From positions 1 to 11,944 of the forward strand of contig JNEM01015683.1 in assembly GCA_000697335.1 (NCBI GenBank): a stretch of DNA of 11,944 bases, given 5' to 3'. Below are positions 1-9,158 of the stretch, piece after piece. This stretch comes from Conidiobolus incongruus B7586 (lineage: Eukaryota > Entomophthoromycota > Entomophthoromycetes > Entomophthorales > Conidiobolaceae). Every line of letters begins with the position of its first letter. Position 1 is the stretch's first letter. A program made the position numbers and the translations under genes. Below the pieces are notes generated by a model. That model was given only the letters and a program-made list of their open reading frames with translations, ran no database searches and was not told the DNA's origin.

Positions 1-1122
1 TTAAATAATTAAATTAATATATAAAATAAAATTAATAGCTTTCTTTATTATTTATAATTTTTTTCTATATTTTTAATAAGTTTTTAATATTTAAAAAATA
101 GTTCTTTTTATTAAAAATGAAATTTAATGTTTTACAAACCAATTTAATTTATTTGTAGAATTTTTTTATAATAAGATGATTTTTTAATTGTCTAAAACAA
201 TTATAATTATATAGGTTATAATCAGGTAAATATATTAGATATGGTAACTCTCTCTAGTTTTTTTATATAAAAAATCTTTTAGCGCTTAGCTTTATATATT
301 TTATAATTATTATGTAAAATAATAGGTTTTCTTAATTTATATTTAAAATATTATTTAAAAATTATTTTATTTAAAAAAGAAATATATAAATACTATTAAT
401 TAATTTTCCTTAAGTATTAAATAAAAAAACTATATATTATTATAATTTATTATAATAATTAATATTGGTTAATTTTTAAAATATTTATTCATTAAAATTT
501 ATGAAAAGGATTAATTTAATTTAACCTAATATTTTGTTTTATTTTTATCTAAAAGATTATATAAAAGAATTTAAGATTTATTAATTATTAGTATCTGCTG
601 TAAAAAACTTTATTTTTAGTTATAGCTTAATAAATTTAGTTTTGCTATAATTATTTTAGTTTTCTTTTAAGCTTATATTAATTTATAAAATATCTATTTT
701 ATATTTTTATTAATTAATCTAAGTTTAAACTTATATAAATATAACATGCTTGTATAATTAATATTAAATTGCTTTAATAGTTCTTTAACTAAGATAAAAA
801 GGTATTTCTTAATATATTTTTTTATTCTATTAGTAAGTAAAAGAGTGATAATATAAATTAATCTTTTAAATTTTGATAATTTTTAAATAATATCCTTTTT
901 AGCTTTAAAATCATAAATCTAGTGATATATAATAGTTTTAGATAAAACACCATCACCAAAGGTTATTTACAAGTTTTAGATGATTTTAAAGGGTTTAAGG
1001 TTAAGTTTTAAAGTTACAAAAATAAAAGCCTTTTGATAATCACTATCTAGTTAAAACATGATTAAATTTAAATATAAATTTTAATATCAAAATATTTTTA
1101 ATAAAAAAATAATTAAAATTCA

Positions 1123-1150
<28 letters not shown>
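1..1150 (-). mobile_element. Decayed mariner-family DNA transposon, copy 1 (transposase relic)
   Basis: Minus-strand translation gives a ruined mariner transposase reading from about 1059 (an ATG at 1057-1059) down to about 35. Motifs appear in family order. The N-terminal helix-turn-helix is seen as TFGDGVLSKT at 934-963, followed by a W-to-stop and DFKAKKD. The second helix-turn-helix region resembles VKELLKQFNINYTSM (near 735-785). The first catalytic Asp region reads IINKS-stop at 571-588, with Asn (580-582) in place of Asp. The second reads ILHNNYKIYKA near 290-320, again Asn for Asp. The third reads YLPDYNLYN at 206-232 with Asn for Asp. About 34 codons separate the second and third sites, as in the DD34D mariner family. 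A C-terminal KKIINNKESY-like end lies near 40-65. Many expected Gln and Trp codons are stops, so it is inactive. Its 3' end may lie left of the window. I could not define terminal repeats. Confidence 0.82.
1123..1149. repeat. (AT)n microsatellite
   Basis: An uninterrupted AT dinucleotide run of about 13 units lies just beyond the 5' (right) end of the first mariner relic. Similar shorter AT/TA runs occur near 4674-4702 at the edge of the second relic. Confidence 0.95.
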
Positions 1151-1154
<4 letters not shown>

Positions 1155-1620
1155 AAAATATTTATTTTCCTATATATTTTATATATAAATAATCTTTCAA
1201 AATATTTAATATGGTTGAAAGATCAGAAATTAAAAAATTTGCTATTTAATTTCTATACTAATATTATAATGAATTTACAAGAAAGAAAATTTCTGTAAAT
1301 AAATTTAATTGGTTTATATTATTCAATTTTAGTCTCAAAGAATAAGAAATGGTTTAAGTATTTTATGTTTATTAAAAATATGATAAAAAGTTAAAAAAAT
1401 AATAAAAAGTATTGGTTTTATATTATATATATATTTTTGTAAATTTTAAAATGTTAATTTATTTTCAATATCAAAAAAGTCTTATTATTTAAAATACAGA
1501 AGAATGATTTGGTTGTTTTGTTAATGTACAGATAGGGAAGATAATAGTATACACTTGAATGGGATTTGGTATAAATAGAATTTAAACAACGTTATATGTA
1601 CAAAAACGAATTAACATAAT

Positions 1621-1694
1621 CGCTCCTAGGTCGGCTTGAACTACCAGCCTCTAGATTAAAAGTCTTATCTGCTCGCCAATGGAAACAGGGAAGC
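1621..1694 (-). pseudogene. Degenerate tRNA-Lys(UUU)-like sequence
   Basis: The minus strand folds into a recognisable but damaged tRNA of 74 nt. The anticodon loop CTTTTAA has U33 and anticodon UUU (Lys). The T loop is TTCAAGC, and the 3' acceptor half TAGGAGC ends the body with discriminator G. The damage: acceptor 5' half GCTTCCC pairs at only about five of seven positions, the D stem 5' half reads TTTC against GAGC, the T stem has one mismatch, and two extra bases lie before the anticodon stem. The internal A box departs clearly from consensus and the B box has about two mismatches. A TTTTT run on the minus strand (1602-1606) lies 14 nt after the 3' end, like a Pol III terminator. It is probably a dead tRNA gene, less likely the head of a tRNA-derived SINE. 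Confidence 0.62.
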
Positions 1695-2054
1695 TCAATG
1701 GGGTCATACTTCTCATTACTCTAAGGTTTAAAAATATAAAAATATATTTAAACAGTGATTTTAATGGTTAAAGGTCAAAATACATTCCATAGTTAAACAA
1801 TTAAATGTATTTAAATCTATAATCCATCTAATGAGACTAATTCACTTTATATATTTGTCTTTTCAAAACCTAAACTAAACCATAAAAATGTTCATATTAA
1901 TCTATTAACAAGATTCAAATTCCAATATTCTACGATTCAATTAAATAAATGGAACTGTTGTCAATTATTATATTTACTACATAAATATAATAAGAGAATA
2001 ATCCTATTTTTTAAATGGCATATTATATCTGTAATATAGAATGATAATTAAGTA

Positions 2055-2970
2055 ATACTCAAACCAATTTCCAAGATTGCTATCTTTGAAGTGAGGAACT
2101 GCGACTTTGTGTATGTTGATATTAGCAATAATAAAAGCAAAAATTTTTCTATGGAAAACTTGTACAAAATGATATTAATCATATCTAAAAATCCTCCCGA
2201 TTAACTGAGAATGATGTCTTTTGAAGGGTCAGCTGACCGAGACATAGATATATACGATATACCTGATGCCAGTTCGAGCATTAAAATGAGTAAGAGCAGA
2301 ATCATTACAATAGTGAATCTGGGCGTTGTACCAATTTGAGCTTTTTTTTCATTTTTACAATTTCATCGATAGTATCTTGTAAATGTGGTTGGATTTTGTA
2401 AAATTCACGACTTACTATATGACGATAAGCTAAGACTACTTTAATCTAGTAAACGGCTAATACCATAATAAAAACCAAGATTTGAAGCTCATGTACATTT
2501 TGGAGATTTTTTGCACTGATTCTGAGTCATGTACAAAAGATTTTGAAAATCAGTTTAATAGTGCTGGACAAGCTTGCCATCACTACTTTTGGAATTAATA
2601 TAATTGCTAATACCAATATAATAAAAGGAATATGTCTCCAAATTGACGCGGTTGTATTTTCCATAGACTTCAAACATCTAATGCTGTGATCAAATCAAGT
2701 GTATACAAGCAAACGCCAAGTGATATAGTAGCGGACAATGCACACAGGTGATGATCATTGGGTTTCACGACCTAGTTAAAATCCAATATAGTATTACTAA
2801 AACCAAACGAACAAATACTAAAAATCAAATTAAAAAAATCTAGTCCACTTATTACTCTACTTTCAGTAATTGATTTTTTGGTTAAAATAATGAACAGCGC
2901 ATAATTGGATAAAATTCTCAATCAACTTTACATCAAATAAAGATAACCTTATCAGTGTAATTTGCTTCAA
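2055..2970 (-). pseudogene. Class A GPCR pseudogene, paralog of the intact receptor at 9159-10106
   Basis: Most of this stretch aligns by eye with the intact receptor on the same strand. Matching blocks include the residue 240-260 region (2190-2250), the TM5 and intracellular loop region (2400-2530) and the TM2-TM3 region (2700-2800). Reading the minus strand gives recognisable segments: LKQITL at the N terminus, VKPNDHHLCALSATI before and into TM3, and LDLITAL in TM3. The Cys before TM3 is kept. It is clearly dead. The start codon is TTG (2968-2970) where the paralog has ATG. A net 2-bp loss shifts frame between about 2905 and 2955. A TAG at 2772-2774 replaces Tyr69. About 10 bp are missing near 2682-2692 in the R-Y motif region, and more stops follow. 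The TM7 NP motif has become NI. Unlike the transposons, the damage is a mixture of substitution types and indels. The 3' boundary is approximate. Confidence 0.9.
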
Positions 2971-4690
2971 AGTTTATATATAATATATCATTAATATATT
3001 GTTTCATCATATAATTATCAAGGATGCATACTCTTTGTAAGTTCAATAGTTTAAAGGAATTTATATAAATATTTAAAAGGATAAATTTAAAACTAGATGT
3101 ATGTTAAATTACATTAATATTTCTTACTGCTTTAGCTTTAATTAATTTTTAATTTAATCTACATCAACACTTAATACTTTACACTTTGGATTTTTTTTGA
3201 AATTTTATATCAGAATTTAAAAATAAATTAGTTGAATATTTTTTATATATTTCTATCATATATATATATAATCAAAGAATTTAATCTAGGACAAAAATAA
3301 ATCCAAATTTAATAAAATAGTGAAATATCTATAAATTAGAGGACATTGTATTGTTATGAATATATTTATATGAACGGTTATGCATTTAATCCGTTGTGCA
3401 AATTCAAAAATTAATCAAGTACGGAAAATCAAAGTTATAAAAATTGGATATATCCAATAATTTTTGTAAAACTAATAGTTTTAATTTTATTTAAGCATTT
3501 TATTCCAATATGTATTTAAATTAATCTTCTATTCTTTCAAAGATCCATTATTACTGTCCATTTATTCTTTGAAACTTTGCTTTTTGATATTTGTTTGTAA
3601 CTTGGATTGACTGGATTGATCCCTTTTTTGTACCTTTTAGACATATTTTGGCTTATACTTAAGTTTCTAGATCATTTGTAAATAGAAAAATAATATAAGA
3701 ATCTTTTTCACTTTTATTACCTGTTATTATTGCTTTGATAATGATTCAATTTCTATAGATGAGGAGAGTATCGCTTATAAAAGGATGTGAAGGACAAAAT
3801 GATTCTTTTAGTAATCATGTAAAAGATTTAGATTAAGTCATAAAGAATGTTAAAGTGGGAGAGCAGTGAATAAGCAAAGTTAAATGAATGACTTAGGTTT
3901 AAGGGGTAATATGTCAAAGTTGAATTACAATAATTACCTGATTGATACTTTATACAAATTGACTCGAAACTATCAAAAATTGATTAAATAAAATCTATTT
4001 CAATGATGTTTTCTAAGTTCCTTGATCTTATGATTCATATTATTTTGATGAATGCTATTTACGCGCTTTTCTTTCTATTATTCTCAAATGATGATATTAT
4101 TCATTAAAAATCTCTTATATAAATATATATGTATATTTATATATTGCGTATATATCAATATTGTATTTAGTGTATGTATATTATGTAATGCTTCATGAAT
4201 ACGTTTATGTTTAGTTTTGACAATTCAGAGAGTATAAATATAGATATATTCCACAAAATACTATATATATATAATCATTATCAATTTTTGACTGAGCAAT
4301 TTTATTAAAAATTTATTCCATTAAATAATCCTATATGATTTAAGTAAATTAAATTTGTTTAAAGTATTCTTGAAATACATTGTATATATTAATGATTTTA
4401 ATAGATCAGATGAATAGATATAATAAATTTTTTCATTTTTATGTCATTTTTTAAAATTTTCAATTATTTTATTTTTGAGTTAATTATCAAAAATAAACTA
4501 TTTTTAAAATTAATATATTTTAAGTTGATATAATAATTATATTATTATAATTTTTATTAATATACAATAAATTTGCTAATCGCAGAACCTATCTTAAAGA
4601 TATTGCTCTTGAAATTGAATAGACATAATTGTAAAATTAAATTTAAATAAGTTTTTAATATGAAATATCAATAAATATATATATAATATA
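2971..4690. other. Spacer between receptor pseudogene and second mariner; no supported gene
   Basis: The first 50 bases match the 5' flank of the intact receptor, so they are the dead copy's old promoter or leader. The interval is about 560 bp longer than the matching spacer of the second unit. The excess may lie in 3380-3970, which has more G than its surroundings and a 9-bp inverted repeat (TTTCAAAGA at 3535-3543, TCTTTGAAA at 3566-3574). A 35-codon minus-strand ORF (3537-3644) is too short to call. The last 150 bases resemble those before the third mariner relic. Confidence 0.6.
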
Positions 4691-5398
4691 TATATATATA
4701 ATATTACTTTTTATTATAAGTAACTTTATGCAATACTTTTGGCAAGCTTCTAATACCTAAAAACATTTCTTTTTATTAAGAACTAAAATTGGGTATTTTA
4801 TGTATATATTTAATTTATTGAGATTTTCTTTAAGTATATTTTTTGAATACATACAGCAATTATTATGACATAGGCTATAATCTAGTGAATATACTTCATA
4901 TTGCAGCTTGTTTAATTTATTTTTATTTTGGAAAATTTTATAATTTTAATATATCCTTAAATTATTATATTAAAAAATAATTATTAATAAAATAAAAAAT
5001 ACCATTTATAAATTTTTTTATTTATAAAAAAATATCAAGTTTATTATTAGTTACTTTTCCTATAAGAAATAAATAAGAGTAATATACTATATTCTGCTTT
5101 ATTGAAATAATTAAAATTAGTTTATAAATAAAATATTTATTCCTAAGATTTACAGAAATAATTTTATATTTATTTATTATTTTATTTATTATTTGGTAAG
5201 TATTTATATAAAAATATCTACAATATATTTATTAAATTATTTCAATATAAAACCTTAGATTTTTGATTATATCTTAATATATTTTGTTTATTTATAATTA
5301 TAATAAAGAGTTAAATTTTCAAATTCTTGATATATATTTATATTAGCTTTTATTATCAATTTTAAATTATAATATATGTTATATAATATTATATTTTT

Positions 5399-5446
5399 TT
5401 ATATGATATATTTTGTCGAATATATCATATAATTGAATATATTCAA
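5399..5446. repeat. Long hairpin followed at once by a perfect 14-bp palindrome
   Basis: TTATATGATATATT (5399-5412) and its exact reverse complement (5419-5432) flank a 6-nt loop, TTGTCG. The next 14 bases (5433-5446, TTGAATATATTCAA) are their own reverse complement. The pair lies in the extra segment of mariner copy 2. It could be the core of a small inserted element, but low sequence complexity makes inverted repeats common here. Confidence 0.75.
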
Positions 5447-5790
5447 TAAACAGGATTTTTTTTATTTTTTGATTCTCTTTTTAATTAACTATTTTCCTGG
5501 TTAATATTTAACTATTATTTCACTTTTTAATTATATGACCATTTTTATCATTTATCACTTATATTTGATATTATTTGCTAACTCAATTTACTATAATCAT
5601 AGATTAAAATTATATTTTTTAAAACAAAATTCAAACTATTCTTTATTATGAAAGATTTCCTTTGAATTATTTCTTTTAATGAATATAAGATTATTTCTTA
5701 TTATTATTATTTAATTTTATCTAAGCTTTTATTAAATGATAAAATATCAATTTTATATAATTATTAATTCCACTAAATATAAAATATATA

Positions 5791-5846
5791 CTGACCTACA
5801 AAAATGAGTTATAAAATCAAAAACATTTATATTTTTATTAATAACT
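5791..5846 (+). repeat. Left terminal inverted repeat of the Tc1-like element
   Basis: It pairs with the right repeat at 7691-7744 over about 55 bp with a few transitions and small gaps, and it is preceded by TA. The outer 28 bases are the best conserved part, including the stretch TGAGT(T/C)ATAAAA. Confidence 0.88.
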
Positions 5847-6420
5847 TATATAAGTATGGTGGTAAATACCAATATAGTACAGAGGAAGACTTAATATAAC
5901 AATAGTATGACACAGAAAGTGGTACTATAATATGGCTGTAGTGTGCAAATATAAACAAAGTTTAATTAAGCTTTGAACTGGGATGAGTCACTGATATATT
6001 AAGATTTATATTAGGTAATGCTAATATACTATAATATTGATAGGATATAGTCTCAATCTTAGAAATATTGAAAAAAATAAGAAATAGTAAGAATTAAGAG
6101 GAAAAAGAAGGACTTAGTTTATTAAATAATTCAATGCTATTTATACAATTAATTTAGCTATAAAAATATAAATTAATCATATAATTTATAGTTAATTAAA
6201 TTATATAAAAGTATATATAAGAATTTAGAGAACTAGTCTTTTAACAACTTGATTAATATTTAATAAAATAAACTTAAATTAAATAATTAAAGTTTATTAT
6301 ATATATTCATAATATAAATCATCAAATAATAATATTTAATTATTAAATAGTTAAAATATCAACCCTCAAATTTTATTTAAAATAAGTTATAAATTTATAA
6401 GTTTTTGGTGATTAAGAAAA

Positions 6421-7440
6421 TTAAAACTTAGTGTATCTATCTTTAGTTTTTCTAACTTCTTTAAGTATATAAGGTATAAAATCAATTAACTTTTTATATT
6501 AAAAAGGGTTAATCTTGTTCTATGCTTTTTAAACATATTCTTAAAATTAATTTAAATTTTTTATTAGGAGAAAAACTTTAATAACTTTTTTAACTGATTT
6601 AAAAAATATTTAATTAAAGTTAAAACATTAAAAAAATTACTTTATAACTATTATCTTATTATTTTTAAGTTATTTAATAATAAAAGCTATAGTATAATAA
6701 GAAACAATATCTTATAAAAAATAATATTAAATTTGTTTAACTTATATTATTTAATAATTTTTCAATATATTGTTTAGAATATTTTAATATATTTCAATAT
6801 TAATTCCCTTAATTACTTTATCAAAATATCTTATATTTAAAGACAATATAAATATTTAAATAATATTTAACTTATTATTATATTTTTAAATAAAATTAAT
6901 ATAATAGTTATAAAGAAATTTTATTTTTTTTAAAGTATTTAGCTTATTTATTAAATTTACTAAAATATATTTTTGTTTTATTAAATAAATAACTATATTT
7001 TAATTAATTTTAATTTAATATTAATAATGATATTTAAATTTTTATTTAACTTTATAATAGGATTTTTTTAATTGGGGGTGTTTTTTCTTAAATTATAAAT
7101 AATATCTATATTAACTTAAAGCATATATAATAATATTAATATTAACTAATATTCTTATATAGTTTTATAGTTTTTATTATATTTTTATAATAGCATTATA
7201 TTTGCTTGTATTAACTAACTTAAAAATATATTTTTTATTATATTTATCAACAATCATAATACATTTAAATTTAAGTTTAAATGTGTTTTTATTGTTATTC
7301 TTAATAACTTTAACTATAATAAATTAACTAACACTAGTAATTCTAACAATATTATAAGTTAATTTACCTTTTTTATAAAGTTGATTAATATATAAGAAAA
7401 ATTTTTAAGAGGGATTTAAGTATAATAATATTAATAAAAA
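6421..7440 (-). pseudogene. Tc1-like transposase relic
   Basis: Minus-strand reading shows Tc1-family landmarks in order. There is a helix-turn-helix region with KKGKLTYNIVRITSVS near 7330-7385, then IMIVDKYNKKYIFKLVNTSK near 7205-7265. A KKKHPQLKKSYYKVK block (about 7045-7090) matches the conserved basic stretch before the first catalytic Asp. The C terminus IPYILKEVRKTKDRYTKF at 6424-6477 fits the family's usual ending, with the stop at 6421-6423. Total length is about 340 codons, normal for the family. Numerous stops replace expected Gln and Trp codons, and I find no intact catalytic triad. The exact start is uncertain. I first suspected a retroelement integrase from the VDKYNKK segment, but the flanking motifs and terminal repeats settle it as Tc1-like. 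Confidence 0.8.
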
Positions 7441-7690
7441 AATTTATTATATCTATAAAATATTATATAAAATAATAATAAAGAGAGAAAAAAGATATGA
7501 TTATATATTGTTAAATATATCCTTTTATCTTATAAAACCACAAATTTCTAACTTACTTTGTTTAAATATTAAGGGTTAATATTTTTGTTAATAATTTACC
7601 AAATATATCAAAATATATTTATTTATTATTAAATAATATATTTTAATAATATATTATAGTTTTAGGTAATCAAATATATATAATTGTTTT

Positions 7691-7744
7691 AGTTACTAAT
7701 TAAAATATATATTTTTGTTTTTATGACTCACTTTTGCAGGTTAG
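7691..7744 (-). repeat. Right terminal inverted repeat of the Tc1-like element
   Basis: Reverse complement of the left repeat, beginning CTAACCTGCAAAAGTGAGTC when read from the element end inward. It is followed by TA at 7745-7746. It keeps G or C at three positions where the left end has A or T, and the left keeps G at one where the right has A. Confidence 0.88.
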
Positions 7745-8130
7745 TATAATATATATAGTATATTTCTATAGGTATTATTAGAACTAGTTGAAAATATTCA
7801 ATTAAAATAAAAAGGTATTATTCATTATATTTTTTAATTAATAATTAAAAAATAAAATTAAAATTTAATAAATTTTAGCAAATTTTAAATAGTTTCCTTT
7901 TTTCCTTTAAACTAATAAATTTAGTAAAAAAAATAGTTATTTTAGATTTAACACTATTTTTATAAACTACTTATAAATTTTAAATGATTTTAAATGGTTT
8001 GTGGTTAAGTTTGAATAATACTTGAATATAAGAATTTTATTGATACCTATGTGATTATGTTTTAATAAAATTTCATATCAAATTTTTAAAACAAAATTTT
8101 TAATAAAAAATGATTATATATGAATATAAA

Positions 8131-9158
8131 TTATTTTAAAATATAAATTTTCTTATTCATCATATATATAATTTACAGTTAACAACTAATAATATGTTTG
8201 AATGAACAGAGTTTAATATACTTGTAATTACTTTTTCCTGAGGTGATATATTCACTTTTTTGTAATTCAATCATCTATAACTATTTTGATAAAAATGATA
8301 TAATTCATATTTATGATATTTTTAAACTTTATTGATCAATAAATGGCTTATTGTTTTATAATCAGCCAAGAATATAACGGTTTTCGAAAATTGAGATGAG
8401 TTTAATTAATAATATATTTACCACATACATTAATGGTATTCAAAACTATTACTTTTGAAATATTAAATTTATTTTTTAAATTTAATCTTGAATTTTTGAT
8501 AACCCAATATTTTTCAGTGTTTATATTTATTTTGTTAAGCCCGAGCAATGAAAAATAGTTTTTGCATATAGAATTTTCCTTAATACTTAAATATTGGATT
8601 ATAATTTTATTATTGATAATAATGCAAAATATTACAAGGGATACGAAAATTTATTCCAATACAACATGATCTACCGCATTAGAGTCTGGCGATAATTATT
8701 TAATTTTTATTAAAGGGTTGAATTGCAAAATATGGACTTGATATATGCACTCAATCAAATTTAAACCACTAGCTTCATAATAAATATTAGAACTCTAGTC
8801 CATTGCTCCATGCAAGTCAGAAATTGAAATTTTTTACTAGTCAATTAATTTATAAAATGATATTATCAAGTTAACTGATTTTTCCAAGGTTTGATATAGT
8901 AAATAATTCATATCTATATAGCTAGATTATTACATTCAATTAACCAAATAAATTCACTATCACATTTTAAAAAATTAAATATAAAAAGAAGTCATTAAAT
9001 GAATTAAGATATTGATCCAAATCAATGAAATAAACTGAAGCAAAAATTAATCTTGGACGCAGAAGAAATGTTAATTCAAACCATATGATAAAATAGAACA
9101 TAATAATGAACAAAAATTGAATAATAACAAATACATTAGAGTGGTTAGTAATAACTAA
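8131..9158. other. Spacer between second mariner and intact receptor; no supported gene
   Basis: No ORF or RNA gene is defensible here. The first 80 bases still resemble sequence beside mariner copy 1 (for example 8181-8209 against 1201-1226). Base composition becomes more mixed after about 8370. A tRNA-like fragment near 8665-8695 lacks a T arm. The last 100 bases are the presumed 3' untranslated region of the receptor and resemble the same position after the pseudogene. No clear AATAAA on the minus strand was seen close to the stop. Confidence 0.6.

Larger units (their letters stand above)
5791..7744 (-). mobile_element. Tc1-like DNA transposon with both terminal inverted repeats, inactive
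   Basis: The ends are inverted repeats of about 55 bp. Left (5791-5846) begins CTGACCTACAAAA and right, read from 7744 back to about 7691, begins CTAACCTGCAAAA. In the first 28 bases 5 positions differ, four of them transitions. TA flanks each end (5789-5790 and 7745-7746), the target duplication usual for Tc1/mariner elements. Mariner copy 1 gives the matching empty site. The 1954-bp element carries a minus-strand transposase relic (6421 to about 7440), a leader of about 300 bp and a long 3' part. The segment 5855-6120 in that 3' part is visibly less AT-saturated than the rest and unexplained. This insertion is younger than the mariner it interrupts. Confidence 0.88.
4690..8130 (-). mobile_element. 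Decayed mariner-family transposon, copy 2, split by a Tc1-like insertion
   Basis: The left part (4690-5790) and right part (7745-8130) are the two halves of one mariner relic. The left part aligns with the C-terminal half of copies 1 and 3, including a C-terminal LPKVLHKVTYNKK reading near 4703-4750. The right part aligns with the N-terminal end of copy 1, for example 7985-8110 with about 975-1110. Deleting 5791-7744 plus one TA joins the halves into sequence collinear with copy 1 at about 715-805, with lengths agreeing within about 3 bp over about 85 bp. The left part also holds roughly 400 bp not seen in copies 1 and 3, approximately 5160-5640. The element is extremely AT-rich, stop-ridden and inactive. 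Similarity to copy 1 continues to about 8209 (matching 1226), so the true end or a co-duplicated flank may reach there. Confidence 0.78.

Noticed and set aside
1-1150. Long terminal repeats, since related sequences occur three times in one orientation
   Set aside because: The repeated sequence itself encodes a recognisable mariner transposase from helix-turn-helix to C terminus, so it is a DNA transposon.
3537-3644. 35-codon minus-strand ORF, Lys/Ser-rich, beginning MSKRYKKG
   Set aside because: Too short, no family recognised, and neither splice context nor paralog supports it.
5000-5800. Window as mitochondrial or plasmid DNA because of extreme AT content
   Set aside because: Tc1 and mariner relics, a Pol III-type tRNA remnant and a duplicated receptor gene point to nuclear DNA.
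7045-7270. Retroelement integrase-like reading (VDKYNKK) in the nested element
   Set aside because: The flanking minus-strand motifs, the C terminus and the TA-flanked inverted repeats fit a Tc1-like transposase throughout.
8665-8695. tRNA-like words on the minus strand (GCCAGACTCTAATGCGG region)
   Set aside because: The anticodon stem does not pair and no T arm follows.
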